A stretch of DNA of 64,000 bases. Source: Maribacter aquivivus (GTDB lineage: Bacteria > Bacteroidota > Bacteroidia > Flavobacteriales > Flavobacteriaceae). Below, piece after piece: positions 44,539-54,500 of the stretch (its first letter is position 1; each line of letters starts with the position of its first letter). The position numbers and the translations under genes are program-made. The stretch lies in NCBI RefSeq assembly GCF_900142175.1, contig NZ_FQZX01000001.1:620001-684000 (forward strand). Reading direction: 5' to 3'. The notes under the pieces were generated by a model. It searched no databases and was not told the DNA's origin. It was given only the letters and a program-made list of their open reading frames with translations.

Positions 44539-45366
44539 ATGAGTAAAAAATATAAAATAGCGGTTTTCTCAGACTTGAAAGAGTCTTTAGGGAACACGCT
44601 TAAAAGTACGCTCAGCTTAGCTAAGATGCTAAACGGAGAAATAGCCATATTTCATATTAAAAAAGCCTCTGAAGTCGTTACCAAAGACAGCCAACTTTCA
44701 GCTATACGATGTTTAAATAGTGAGTTTATTACTATGGATAATGATATAAACAAAATCGTTACCACATATTCAAAAGATTTTGGCGTAAACCTGAGGTATT
44801 CATGTGCCATTGGTAATTTAAAGAATGAGATAGCTACTTATATTGAAAAAGAGAAGCCTGATTTTATTGTATTAGGTAAACGAAAGTCAAAATTTTTCAA
44901 CATTCTTGGCGATAATCTTATTCCTTTTATCCTGAAGAAACATAAAGGTCCTATCTTTTTAACAGATGAGATCAATATATTAGACTATGGCAATGATTTA
45001 TCTTTAGGTGTCTTAAGTAATACTGAAGAAACTTTAATAGCTGATTTGACCGAAGATTTACTTCTTCATTCACAAAAACCTTTAAAATCATTTAAGATTC
45101 TAAAGAAAACCAGTGCTACAGCTAAACGAATAGTATCTCAAAATACAAAAGAGGTTGAGTTTGTATTTGAAAACAATTCTAATTCCATCAAGAACCTTTC
45201 AAATTATATAATTAAAAATAATATAAACCTTTTGTGTATTAATAGGTTCGAAAACAAAAAAAACAAAGACAATGCATCTCTTTCGATGCCTGCTAACATT
45301 AGCCACATTGTCAATAATATAAATGTTCCATTATTACTAATGGGGCAAAACAATTATACAGTATAA
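44539..45366 (+). CDS. UspA-like protein with two stress-protein domains
   Basis: A 275-residue cytosolic protein. The first universal-stress domain runs from KIAVFSDLKESLGNTLKSTL to PDFIVLGKRKSKFFNILGDN and GPIFLTDE; the G-x2-G-x9-G ATP loop of UspA is only partly kept. The second half (from about 150) has weaker homology, ending HIVNNINVPLLLMGQN. It lies between SulP and carbonic anhydrase, 13 bases upstream of the latter, so it is probably a regulator or partner of anion transport. That role is an inference from position. Confidence 0.8.
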   Translation: MSKKYKIAVFSDLKESLGNTLKSTLSLAKMLNGEIAIFHIKKASEVVTKDSQLSAIRCLNSEFITMDNDINKIVTTYSKDFGVNLRYSCAIGNLKNEIATYIEKEKPDFIVLGKRKSKFFNILGDNLIPFILKKHKGPIFLTDEINILDYGNDLSLGVLSNTEETLIADLTEDLLLHSQKPLKSFKILKKTSATAKRIVSQNTKEVEFVFENNSNSIKNLSNYIIKNNINLLCINRFENKKNKDNASLSMPANISHIVNNINVPLLLMGQNNYTV

Positions 45367-45379
45367 TAAATAAAAATAT

Positions 45380-46009
45380 ATGAAAGCACATACTAAAGAA
45401 ACTCAAGCAACGATGACCCCTAATAAATCATTAGATTTTTTAAAGGAAGGGAATCAGAGATTTCAGAATAACTTAAAAGCAAATCGTAATCTTTTAGAAC
45501 AAGTAAATGATACTAGTGAAGGTCAATTTCCTTTTGCTACCATATTAAGTTGTATAGATTCTAGAGTTTCTGCAGAACTGGTCTTTGACCAAGGTCTTGG
45601 AGATATTTTCAGTGTCAGAATAGCTGGTAATTTCGTAAATGAGGATATACTAGGTAGTATGGAATTTGGTTGTAAATTAGCCGGCACAAAATTAATAGTC
45701 GTTTTAGGTCATACAAGTTGCGGTGCTATTAAAGGTGCTTGTGATCACGCAAGATTAGGCAACCTTACTGCTCTTATCAATAAGATTGAACCTGCAGTAG
45801 ATGCAGTTAAAGAACCAACAGACGAGAGTTTAAGAAATTCTAAAAATTTAGAATTTGTAGATAGAGTTTCTGCAAAAAATGTAGAATTGACTATAGATAA
45901 TATTAGAGCACATAGCCCCGTTTTAGCTGAAATGGAAAAAAATGGCGAAGTACTGATAGTAGGTGCTATGTATGATATTGCCACAGGTGCCGTTGATTTC
46001 TACAACTAG
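45380..46009 (+). CDS. Beta-class carbonic anhydrase
   Basis: A 209-residue cytoplasmic zinc enzyme interconverting CO2 and bicarbonate. Zinc ligands and catalytic dyad are visible: Cys58, Asp60 and Arg62 (ILSCIDSRVSAE), His111 and Cys114 (LGHTSCGAIKGAC). Length suits a beta-class plant-like enzyme. The ATG at 45413 (MTPNKSL) is an alternative start. It is sandwiched between UspA-like and SulP genes, forming a probable inorganic-carbon module, and is followed by a terminator hairpin. Confidence 0.94.
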   Translation: MKAHTKETQATMTPNKSLDFLKEGNQRFQNNLKANRNLLEQVNDTSEGQFPFATILSCIDSRVSAELVFDQGLGDIFSVRIAGNFVNEDILGSMEFGCKLAGTKLIVVLGHTSCGAIKGACDHARLGNLTALINKIEPAVDAVKEPTDESLRNSKNLEFVDRVSAKNVELTIDNIRAHSPVLAEMEKNGEVLIVGAMYDIATGAVDFYN

Positions 46010-46032
46010 AAATCATTTATAAAAATAGAGCC

Positions 46033-46063
46033 TATAAAACCGATGATATTCATCGGTTTTATA
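46033..46063. terminator. Hairpin terminator after carbonic anhydrase
   Basis: About 14 base pairs: TATAAAACCGATGA paired with TCATCGGTTTTATA around a TAT loop, 24 bases after the stop. Only a short T stretch follows, within the stem. Confidence 0.7.
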
Positions 46064-46121
46064 ATACTAGGAAATCAATCAATTATTCGCAGCCAACGAT
46101 AATTTTTTAATTAAATATGGG

Positions 46122-46150
46122 TAGAATCTGTTCTTAAAGATGTGATTCTA
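46122..46150. repeat. Inverted repeat TAGAATC / GATTCTA
   Basis: Perfect 7-base arms with a 15-base loop, 23 bases before the start of the second SulP gene; a possible regulatory hairpin or binding site. Confidence 0.5.
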
Positions 46151-46172
46151 TTTCACTTAAATTGATTATTTT

Positions 46173-48053
46173 ATGAGTATGAAAAATCTATTTTCAAATT
46201 TTAAAGGAGATTTATTTGGCGGTATCACTGCGGGTATCGTTGCGTTACCATTAGCATTAGCTTTTGGTGTTAGCTCAGGTATGGGACCCAGTGCCGGATT
46301 ATATGGCGCAATTTTTATCAGTTTCTTTGCCGCACTTTTTGGCGGAACCAACACACAGATATCTGGACCTACGGCACCTATGACGGCTGTAAGTATGGTT
46401 GTTATTGCAGGTATTGTTGCTACAAATGATGGTAGTCTTGAAAAAGCCCTACCCGCTATTCTTGTCGTTTTCTTATTAGCAGGATTAATTCAAATTAGCT
46501 TAGGTCTTTTAGGTATAGGTAAGTATATTAGATACATTCCATACCCAGTAGTATCGGGTTTTATGACTGCCATTGGTGTCATAATTCTTGTAACACAAAT
46601 TTTACCTACCATTGGTTATTACCCAAAAGAAGATATTGAGTTTGTAAATAATTTTAAGCCCATGGCTGAAGAAATTATTTTAGAGAATATTCTAAAAGAG
46701 GAAGCTGGTGAAGGTATTTTAGTATTAGAAGATTTTAAAGAAACTATTTCTAGAGCCGATGAGATAACTGAAGAAGCGACCTTGAAAGAAGCACAGACCT
46801 TAGCCAACTCTGAAGCCTCTGGTGTAATTGGTGCTTTAAAAGTCTTACCTAGAGCATTAAATAATATTATTTGGCTAGAATTAATTCTTGCGATCTCTAC
46901 CATCATTATTATTTATGGCTTCAAAAAAATTACCACAGCAATACCAAGTGCTTTGGTAGCATTGATTGTGGTATCTGGTGTAGCTTACGGTTTTGACTTG
47001 AATTATAGAACTATAGAACAAATACCAAGTGGTTTCCCTATGCCAAATCTTGGCATTTTTACGGAATTTGAATTGGGCTCCATAACCCCTTATGTATTTA
47101 CTGCACTTACTTTAGCTCTTCTTGGCGCAATAGATTCGCTATTGACCTCTGTAGTGGCAGATAACATGACTAAAACAAAACATAAACCAAACAAAGAATT
47201 GGTTGGTCAAGGCATCGGAAATAGTATTGCCGCAATTTTTGGTGGAATACCTGGAGCAGGAGCTACCATACGTACCGTAGTAAATATCAATGCTGGTGGT
47301 AAAACCAAACTATCTGGTATGGTTGCCGGTATTCTATTGCTTATAGTGCTACTGGCTCTTGGCCCTATCGCATCTCAAATACCTGCTGCTGTTTTAGCTG
47401 GTATTCTTGTAACCGTTGGTATCGGTGTAATGGATTATAAAGGTTTGAAAGCCATCCCTAGTTTACCTAAAGACTTGAGCTTAGGTCCAATAAAATTTAG
47501 TTCAGAAGTAGTTATCATGCTTGTGGTTCTTGTACTTTCTTCAGTTTGGAATCTAGTATATGCCGTTGGTGTAGGTCTAGTTATTGCTTCTTTAATGTTT
47601 ATGAAAAAAATGGGTGATTTAACGGCAGAACACTCTAATGTAAAATCTTTAGAGAAAGAAGTAAATTGGCCAGATGAAGCTGCTTTTCCTTTAAGTTTAC
47701 AGGAAGAGGTTTTTATAAAGCACTTAAAAGGTCCTTTGTTTTTTGGATCTACTAGCGAGTTTCAACAGATGGCCGACCAAATTCCTGAAACTGCATCTAC
47801 TGTAATTATTAGAATGGGAAGAATGCAATACATGGATCAATCTGGTTTGTATACTTTGGAAGATGTATTAATAAGTCTTAGAAAATCGGGTATCAGTATT
47901 CTTTTTGTTGATGTGTTAAAACAGCCTCGTTACATGATGGAACGTGTTGGTGTAATTCCAGATTTAATACCTGAAGAACAAATTTTTGATTCGTTTGATG
48001 AGTGTTTAATTTGGGTAAAGTCTAATGTAAAAGACCAATTCGTTACTAGCTAA
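46173..48053 (+). CDS. SulP-family transporter with long insertion and STAS domain (second of module)
   Basis: A 626-residue transporter, longer than its paralogues. The SulP start GDLFGGITAGIVALPLALAF, the TM3 region TNTQISGPTAPMTA and the signature GGIPGAGATIRTVVNINAGG are clear. A soluble, acidic and probably helical insertion of about 75 residues (about 150-225, YPKEDIEFVNNFKPMAEEII onward) splits two TM helices. A full STAS domain closes the protein (about 505-615; MDQSGLYTLED). Bicarbonate is plausible from the carbonic anhydrase upstream. A hairpin precedes it, so it may have its own promoter. Confidence 0.91.
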   Translation: MSMKNLFSNFKGDLFGGITAGIVALPLALAFGVSSGMGPSAGLYGAIFISFFAALFGGTNTQISGPTAPMTAVSMVVIAGIVATNDGSLEKALPAILVVFLLAGLIQISLGLLGIGKYIRYIPYPVVSGFMTAIGVIILVTQILPTIGYYPKEDIEFVNNFKPMAEEIILENILKEEAGEGILVLEDFKETISRADEITEEATLKEAQTLANSEASGVIGALKVLPRALNNIIWLELILAISTIIIIYGFKKITTAIPSALVALIVVSGVAYGFDLNYRTIEQIPSGFPMPNLGIFTEFELGSITPYVFTALTLALLGAIDSLLTSVVADNMTKTKHKPNKELVGQGIGNSIAAIFGGIPGAGATIRTVVNINAGGKTKLSGMVAGILLLIVLLALGPIASQIPAAVLAGILVTVGIGVMDYKGLKAIPSLPKDLSLGPIKFSSEVVIMLVVLVLSSVWNLVYAVGVGLVIASLMFMKKMGDLTAEHSNVKSLEKEVNWPDEAAFPLSLQEEVFIKHLKGPLFFGSTSEFQQMADQIPETASTVIIRMGRMQYMDQSGLYTLEDVLISLRKSGISILFVDVLKQPRYMMERVGVIPDLIPEEQIFDSFDECLIWVKSNVKDQFVTS

Positions 48054-48098
48054 TTCATCTTAAGCAACAAAAACATATCATACCTCTTTTAAAAGTTT

Positions 48099-48106
48099 TA
48101 AATTTG
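48099..48106 (+). promoter_or_regulatory. Putative pheS -7 box (TAAATTTG)
   Basis: A perfect TAnnTTTG, 18 bases upstream of the pheS ATG; the predicted leader would be only about 13 bases. No -33 box seen. Confidence 0.45.
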
Positions 48107-48124
48107 TGGCTTTAATCACCATTC

Positions 48125-49144
48125 ATGATTGATAAGATAAAAGAAGAAATCTCTGCAGTAGCATCGTTCACAGCTGACAATATGGAAGCTGTTGAAACGT
48201 TTCGAATTAAATATTTAGGTAAAAAAGGCCTTCTTAATGACTTCTTCGCGGAGTTTAAGAATGTACCAAACGACCAGAAAAAAGAGTTTGGACAAACTAT
48301 AAACGAGCTTAAAAAAGCTGCTACAGAAAAAGTAGAATCTTTAAAAGAGGTTTTAGAAAGCAACCAAACATACGAACAGGTATATGGTGATTTATCAAGA
48401 CCTGGTAATACTATAGAATTAGGTGCGCGTCATCCTATTTCAATAGTTAAGAATAAAATCATTGACATTTTCTCTAGAATTGGTTTCAATGTTTCTGAAG
48501 GTCCAGAGATAGAAGATGATTGGCATAATTTTACCGCGTTGAATTTACCAGAATATCATCCTGCAAGAGATATGCAAGATACTTTCTTTGTTCAAACCGA
48601 TCCAGATATCCTTTTACGTACACATACCTCATCGGTTCAAGTGCGATATATGGAAAATCACCAACCTCCTATTCGTACAATATCTCCTGGTAGAGTATAT
48701 AGAAACGAAGCTATTTCTGCGCGTTCTCATTGCTTCTTTCACCAAATAGAAGGATTATATATTGATAAAGATGTTTCTTTTGCAGATTTAAAACAGACAC
48801 TTCAATACTTTACCGCTGAGCTTTTTGGAAAATCTAAAATTAGGCTAAGACCTTCTTATTTTCCATTTACAGAGCCTAGCGCTGAAGTTGATGTATACTG
48901 GGGACTAGAAACTGAATCTGACTATAAAATCACAAAAGGTACTGGCTGGTTAGAAATTGGTGGTTGTGGTATGGTAGACCCAAATGTGCTAACAAATTGC
49001 GGATTAGACCCAGAAGTCTATTCAGGTTTCGCTTTTGGTGTTGGTATTGATCGTATAGCTATGCTTCTTCATCAAATAACAGATATTCGCTTATTGAGTG
49101 AAAATGATTTACGCTTTTTAGAACAATTTAGAAGCGCCCTATAA
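48125..49144 (+). CDS. pheS: Phenylalanyl-tRNA synthetase alpha subunit
   Basis: A 339-residue class II synthetase subunit that charges tRNA-Phe with the beta subunit (not in window). An N-terminal coiled coil (about 1-85) is followed by class II motifs: motif 2 region RTISPGRVYRNEAISARSHC and FHQIEGLYIDKDVS, and motif 3 GFAFGVGIDRIAML. GTGWLEIGGCGMVDPNVL is the Phe-pocket segment. Length is normal. A conserved hypothetical follows 9 bases on. Confidence 0.97.
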   Translation: MIDKIKEEISAVASFTADNMEAVETFRIKYLGKKGLLNDFFAEFKNVPNDQKKEFGQTINELKKAATEKVESLKEVLESNQTYEQVYGDLSRPGNTIELGARHPISIVKNKIIDIFSRIGFNVSEGPEIEDDWHNFTALNLPEYHPARDMQDTFFVQTDPDILLRTHTSSVQVRYMENHQPPIRTISPGRVYRNEAISARSHCFFHQIEGLYIDKDVSFADLKQTLQYFTAELFGKSKIRLRPSYFPFTEPSAEVDVYWGLETESDYKITKGTGWLEIGGCGMVDPNVLTNCGLDPEVYSGFAFGVGIDRIAMLLHQITDIRLLSENDLRFLEQFRSAL

Positions 49145-49153
49145 TTTCACCTT

Positions 49154-49549
49154 GTGAAAAAAGATATTGAAATACCCATTGTTAAAGATGTACACGTTGC
49201 CATTATTCGTGAATGGAACGAAGAATTCTTGGACAAAGACTGGAACGCTTATATCATAAACGACCGTGAAACTGCTATTGAAATGACAATGGTAGTTTCA
49301 AAAGGATATGAAGGTGATCGTAAAACTTCAATAATGAGACACAACATTGGTATTGTAGAGCCCAAATCTTTTAAAAAAATTGAAGTGGTGCAAGAAGATG
49401 TCTTAACATTGAACAACGAGTTTTATGTTACTTTCTTCGCAGACAATAAATTATACGAGAAACGATTTGTCTTCAATAAAAATTCAGTTATAGAAGCTAA
49501 CCTCTCCACTATTCCACTAATTGAGAAAGAAGGTATTTTTGCCTCATAA
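49154..49549 (+). CDS. Conserved hypothetical protein downstream of pheS
   Basis: A 131-residue soluble protein beginning at a GTG (49154). It is beta-rich, with VKDVHVAIIREWNEEFLDKD, a central ETAIEMTMVVSKGYEGDRKT, and LNNEFYVTFFADNKLYEKRF. It has no signal peptide or TM segment. I do not recognise a domain. It is 9 bases after pheS and is surely in the same transcript, which suggests a housekeeping role. Confidence 0.8.
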   Translation: MKKDIEIPIVKDVHVAIIREWNEEFLDKDWNAYIINDRETAIEMTMVVSKGYEGDRKTSIMRHNIGIVEPKSFKKIEVVQEDVLTLNNEFYVTFFADNKLYEKRFVFNKNSVIEANLSTIPLIEKEGIFAS

Positions 49550-49739
49550 AAAACCTCTTTCACAATAATAATCGCTTTAAGTTACTGGTTACATTCTTTT
49601 TCCTTTAAAAGACACAACGTTTTTTAAATACCCACACAGTTAAAAATATTTTTTATCGCATTAATTTTCAAACAGTTAGCATATATCTTTACGGCTGTAA
49701 CATATGTTTAACATGATTTAACAAAATTTAAGTTCTTTT

Positions 49740-49763
49740 AGTTTGTTTGTAGACGAACTAACT
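49740..49763. promoter_or_regulatory. Inverted repeat overlapping the GbsR gene promoter, putative operator
   Basis: AGTTTGTT and AACTAACT are inverted with one mismatch around an 8-base spacer. The repeat covers the -33 box at 49742-49745 and ends at the -7 element, as an autorepressor site would. Confidence 0.5.
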
Positions 49764-49772
49764 ATACCTTTG
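49742..49772 (+). promoter_or_regulatory. Promoter of the GbsR/efflux operon (TTTG-19-TACCTTTG)
   Basis: -33 box TTTG at 49742-49745 and perfect -7 box TACCTTTG at 49765-49772, spaced exactly 19 bases, 19 bases before the ATG at 49792. This is the best promoter match in the window. Confidence 0.7.
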
Positions 49773-49791
49773 TAGCTTCAATTTTGGTAAT

Positions 49792-50280
49792 ATGAGTAAA
49801 GAAGATATAAAAAATAAGTTAATTGAAGAACTGGGAGTTCATTTTGAATCTGAATATGATTTGCCCCCATTGGCTGCCAGAATCTTTGCGAACTTGGTTA
49901 TTACAGAAGAAGAAGGGTTAACCTTTGAAGATTGTCTTCTTAAGAGAGGCGCAAGTAAAAGTTCTATTTCAACATCCCTAAATCTTTTATTACAAATGGA
50001 TTTTGTAAAGTATTTTACAAAATCTGGTGATCGTAAACGATATTTTAAGGTTGCTGAAAAGAATACTTTCTTCATTAAAAAGCTTAATCGTTCTTTAACA
50101 AAACTGGAAAGGGAAAGTGAAATGGTTCGTAAAATTACCGCCTATAATGAAGAGTATAGACCTGAAAAACATGAAGAAAACAAAAATAAAATAACAGTTT
50201 ATGTTAAATGTATCGATGATATGACGTCAAGCCTGAAAACCACAATCGCTGCGTTAAAACAACAACAGCAAGAACAATAA
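49792..50280 (+). CDS. GbsR/MarR-family transcriptional regulator of RND efflux
   Basis: A 162-residue winged-helix regulator. The DNA-binding core runs over about 20-90: DLPPLAARIFANLVITEEEG, LKRGASKSSISTSLNLLLQM and VKYFTKSGDRKRYFKV, the GbsR pattern. A helical, Lys/Glu-rich dimerisation tail ends in polyglutamine. It stands directly before an RND adaptor-pump-outer membrane set, with a strong promoter carrying an inverted repeat over the -33 box. It most likely represses its own operon and responds to a toxic small molecule. Confidence 0.9.
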   Translation: MSKEDIKNKLIEELGVHFESEYDLPPLAARIFANLVITEEEGLTFEDCLLKRGASKSSISTSLNLLLQMDFVKYFTKSGDRKRYFKVAEKNTFFIKKLNRSLTKLERESEMVRKITAYNEEYRPEKHEENKNKITVYVKCIDDMTSSLKTTIAALKQQQQEQ

Positions 50281-50299
50281 TGATTTTTTAAATCAATTT

Positions 50300-50318
50300 G
50301 GTTCGTTTTTCACCGAAC
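50300..50318. promoter_or_regulatory. Inverted repeat GTTCG / CGAAC in the gbsR-adaptor gap
   Basis: GTTCG (50301-50305) and CGAAC (50314-50318) flank an 8-base spacer just after the regulator's stop. A CGAAC also occurs in the operator candidate at 49754-49758. No good -7 box follows, so a second promoter is doubtful. Confidence 0.35.
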
Positions 50319-50384
50319 ATTCCGAATTAACAAAACCTTAACAAGTACAAACAACTATTTAATACATATAAACATCCATCTAAA

Positions 50385-51470
50385 ATGAAAAAGTTATCAA
50401 TTATAGGAATATTAAGTGCAGTGCTTCTTTTGAGCTCGTGCTTTGGTTCATCAGAAAAACCAGCTCAAGGTCCGGCAGCACCACCACCACCAAGTTTAAA
50501 AGTCGCTAAGCTAGAGAAGCAAGACTTAACTATATATAATGAATTCTCTACTACTCTTGAAGGTAAGCAGAATGTAGAGATATGGCCAAAAGTATCTGGT
50601 TTTGTTCAAGAAGTTTATGTTGAGGAAGGTCAAAAAATTAAAAAAGGACAATTACTTTTTAAATTAGAAACCCAAACTTTAAATCAAGATGCTAACGCCG
50701 CAAAAGCTTCTGTTAATGTAGCGCAAGTTGAAGTTGACAAATTGAAGCCTTTAGTTGAAAAGAATATAATTAGTCCTGTGCAATTAGAAACTGCAAAAGC
50801 ACAACTTGCACAAGCACAAGCAAATTACCAAAGTGTAACTTCTAACATTGGCTATTCTCGTATTACCAGCCCAGTTGATGGGTACATTGGTGAAATTCCT
50901 TTTAAAATTGGTGCTCTTGTAAGTTCTGCAATGGCTAAACCATTAACGACTGTTTCTGATATTAGCGAGGTACGTGCTTATTTTTCAATGAACGAGAAAG
51001 AGCTTTTAAAACTAAAAGAGTCTTTGCCTAAAAATGATAATAACGTTTTAGATTTAGAGAAAGCCCCAGAGGTAACCTTAATAATGATTAACGGTGAAGA
51101 TTATGCTGAACCTGGTAAAATTGCTATGATCAATACTATTATTAACAGTACAACCGGTAGTGTTACGGCAAGAGCTGATTTTGATAACAAAAATAATTTA
51201 TTAAGTAGCGGTAGTACAGGTAAAATTAAAATTCCGACAGTTTATAGCGGTGCTTACGAAATACCACAAACTGCAACTATTGATCTTCAAGGTAAAAAAC
51301 TGGTTTACGTTTTAAAAGAAGATAATACAGTTACTACAATGCCATTAGATATAATTACCACTACTCCACAAGGTTTTGTAGTAGAAAATGGAATTGAAGA
51401 TGGAACTACTATTGTTATTGAGGGAGTTTCTAAATTAAAAGACGGAATGGCTATTAACCCTGCCAAGTAA
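50385..51470 (+). CDS. RND efflux periplasmic adaptor (membrane fusion protein)
   Basis: A 361-residue lipoprotein adaptor (lipobox LLLSSCFGS, Cys19). After a proline-rich linker come the MFP motifs: VEIWPKVSGFVQEVYVEEGQ and KIKKGQLLFKLE (lipoyl half), an alpha-hairpin (DANAAKASVNVAQVEVDKLK, AKAQLAQAQANYQ), and ITSPVDGYIGEIPFKIGALV (second half), with a beta-barrel and a C-terminal membrane-proximal domain. It links the inner-membrane pump 51508 to the outer-membrane factor 54662 and belongs to the GbsR-controlled operon. Confidence 0.94.
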   Translation: MKKLSIIGILSAVLLLSSCFGSSEKPAQGPAAPPPPSLKVAKLEKQDLTIYNEFSTTLEGKQNVEIWPKVSGFVQEVYVEEGQKIKKGQLLFKLETQTLNQDANAAKASVNVAQVEVDKLKPLVEKNIISPVQLETAKAQLAQAQANYQSVTSNIGYSRITSPVDGYIGEIPFKIGALVSSAMAKPLTTVSDISEVRAYFSMNEKELLKLKESLPKNDNNVLDLEKAPEVTLIMINGEDYAEPGKIAMINTIINSTTGSVTARADFDNKNNLLSSGSTGKIKIPTVYSGAYEIPQTATIDLQGKKLVYVLKEDNTVTTMPLDIITTTPQGFVVENGIEDGTTIVIEGVSKLKDGMAINPAK

Positions 51471-51507
51471 GAATCCGCAGTTAATAAAAACATATAAATA
51501 AACAACA

Positions 51508-54500
51508 ATGTTTCAAAGATTTATAGATCGTCCCGTACTTTCTACGGTTATATCGATTATCATAGTCATCCTAGGTGTTTTAGGTTTAACGACCTTGCCT
51601 ATAGAGGAATATCCAGAAATAGCACCACCAACGGTGCAGGTAACAAGTACCTATACAGGTGCAAACGCAGAAACAGTACTTAAGAGTGTTGTTATTCCTT
51701 TAGAGGAACAGATCAACGGCGTTGAAGACATGTTATATATGACTTCTACTGCCAGTAATGACGGTGCTGCAACGATAAATGTATTTTTCAAACTAGGTAC
51801 CAACGCAGATATTGCCGCGGTAAACGTTCAAAACAGAGTTGCTAGAGCAAACAGTGTTTTACCACAAGCAGTAGTACAGACTGGTGTAATTACTCAAAAA
51901 TCTCAGACTAGTGCATTACTTTTCTTCTCATTATTTTCTGATAATGATGAGTACGACGCAACCTTTGTAGAGAACTATGCTAGAATAAATTTAGTACCAA
52001 AGTTACAACGTATTGAGGGTGTTGGTAATGTAACAGTGTTCGGTGCCAAAGATTACTCAATGCGTATTTGGTTAAATCCTGAAAAGATGGCTGCTTACAA
52101 ACTTATGCCATCTGATATACAAGCCGCACTTAATGAACAAAACTTAGAAGCTGCTACCGGTAAAATTGGTGAGAATGCTGATGGTGTATACGAATATGTA
52201 TTAAAATATAAGGGGCGTCTTTCTAATGAAGCAGAATATGAAAACATTATTATTAGAGCACAAGAAAATGGTCAATTCTTACGCCTAAAAGATGTTGCTG
52301 AAGTTGAGCTTGGTGCCTTTAATTATGGTACCAAAAACGAAGGTATGGGTAAACCTGGTACCGCCGTTGGTATTTTTCAAACTTCTAGTTCTAATGCAAA
52401 TGCCATTATTGATCAAATACAGACTATTTTAGATGAGAGTAAACCTGATTTTCCTAAAGGGTTAGATTATGTAATTCCTTACAACACCAAAGATTTCTTA
52501 AGTGCCTCTATTGAACACGTTGTACAAACTTTAATAGAAGCATTTTTACTGGTGTTCTTAGTGGTATTCTTATTTCTACAAGATTTTAGATCAACATTAA
52601 TACCTGCTATTGCAGTGCCTGTGGCTATTGTGGGTACATTCTTCTTTCTCTCGTTATTTGGATACTCTATAAACATGTTAACCTTATTCGCCATGATTCT
52701 CGCCATTGGTATTGTGGTCGATGATGCCATTGTTGTCGTCGAAGCGGTACATGCCAAAATGGAAGAAGGAGCCACTGATGCGAAAAAAGCGACTAAATCT
52801 GCCATGTCTGAAATATCTGGTGCTATTATTTCTATCACCTTGGTCATGTCTGCCGTATTTATTCCTGTATCATTTATTAGTGGATCGTCTGGCGTGTTCT
52901 ATCAACAATTTGGTATCACATTGGCAATAGCAATTCTTATTTCTGCTGTAAACGCATTAACATTGAGTCCGGCTTTGGCTGCTCTTTTATTGAAGCCACA
53001 TCATACATCCGAAGATAAAAAGAAAGGTGTTATGAAACGTTTCTTCACTGCTTTCAATACTGGTTTTGATGCCGTTACCGATAAATATGTTGGTTCTGTA
53101 AAATTCTTATCTAAAAGAAAATGGTTGACATGGGTTTCACTCGCAGTTTTTGCAGTTATTGCCTATATGTTGTTTCAATCAACACCAACAGGTTTTATTC
53201 CAAATGAAGATAAAGCTATTGTTTTTGCCGATGTTACCATGCCTCCTGGTACTACTTTAGAGCAGACACAGAAAACGGTTAAGCAATTAGATTCTATCTA
53301 CCAATCTATGGATATCATTCAAGCTAGAATGAACATTACCGGATTTAGTATTTTAAATAGTGTAAATGGTGGTTCATATGCTTTCTCAGTACTTCGTCTT
53401 AAAGATTGGGGCGAAAGAGAAGGAGAAGGAGAATCTGTTCAAGAAGTAGTAGGAAGCCTATTCGCTAAAACTGCGGGATTAAAAGATGCAAAAATATTCT
53501 TCTTTACTCCGCCAAGTGTTCGTGGTTTTGGTAACTCTACCGGTTTTGAAATGAACTTACAGAGTAAAGATGCCGATGATTGGCAAACAGTCAATAAAGT
53601 TACCAATGAGTTCTTAGGTGCTATTAATGCAAGACCAGAGGTACAATATGCCATTACCAATTTCAACGCCAATTTCCCTCAATATGAGCTAGATGTAGAT
53701 GTTGAAAAAACAAAAATGGCAGGCTTAGCGGTAACTGATGTTTTTAGTGCAATGCAAGGTTATTATGGTGGTCTTTATACTACTGATTTCAATAAATTCG
53801 GTAAGCAGTACCGCGTAATGATCCAAGCTAAACCTGAAGATAGAGCAGATGAAAATTCATTGAATCACATTTTCGTTACCAATGCTAATGGAGAGTCGGT
53901 TGCCGTATCTCAATTTGTATCATTAAAGAAAATTTATGGTCCTGAGGTCGTGAGTAGATTTAACTTGTTAAGTTCTGTAAAAATTAACGGGGCAATGAAT
54001 CCCGGGTATTCAACTGGTGATGCTATTAAAGCAATTGAAGAGGTAGCTGCAGAGGTATTACCTAATAATTATACCTATGAATATTCTGGCCTTACTAAAG
54101 AGGAAAATAGCGCAGGTAGCCAAACTATCATCATTTTTATACTGAGTTTGGTATTTGTGTACTTCTTATTAAGTGCTCAATACGAATCATATATTTTACC
54201 ATTAGCAATTTTACTTTCATTACCGGTAGGTATTGCAGGCGCTATTGGTTTCGTAAGCATGGCAGGACTTGAAAATAACATTTATTTCCAGATTGCATTG
54301 ATCATGCTTATTGGTCTACTTTCTAAAAATGCCATTCTTATTGTAGAGTTTGCATTGCAACGTAGAAAACATGGTATGTCTATTATTGACTCTGCCATAG
54401 ATGGTGCAAAAGCAAGGCTTAGACCAATTTTAATGACATCATTTGCATTCATTCTTGGTTTAATGCCATTGGCATTATCATCGGGTATTGGTGCTGTAGG

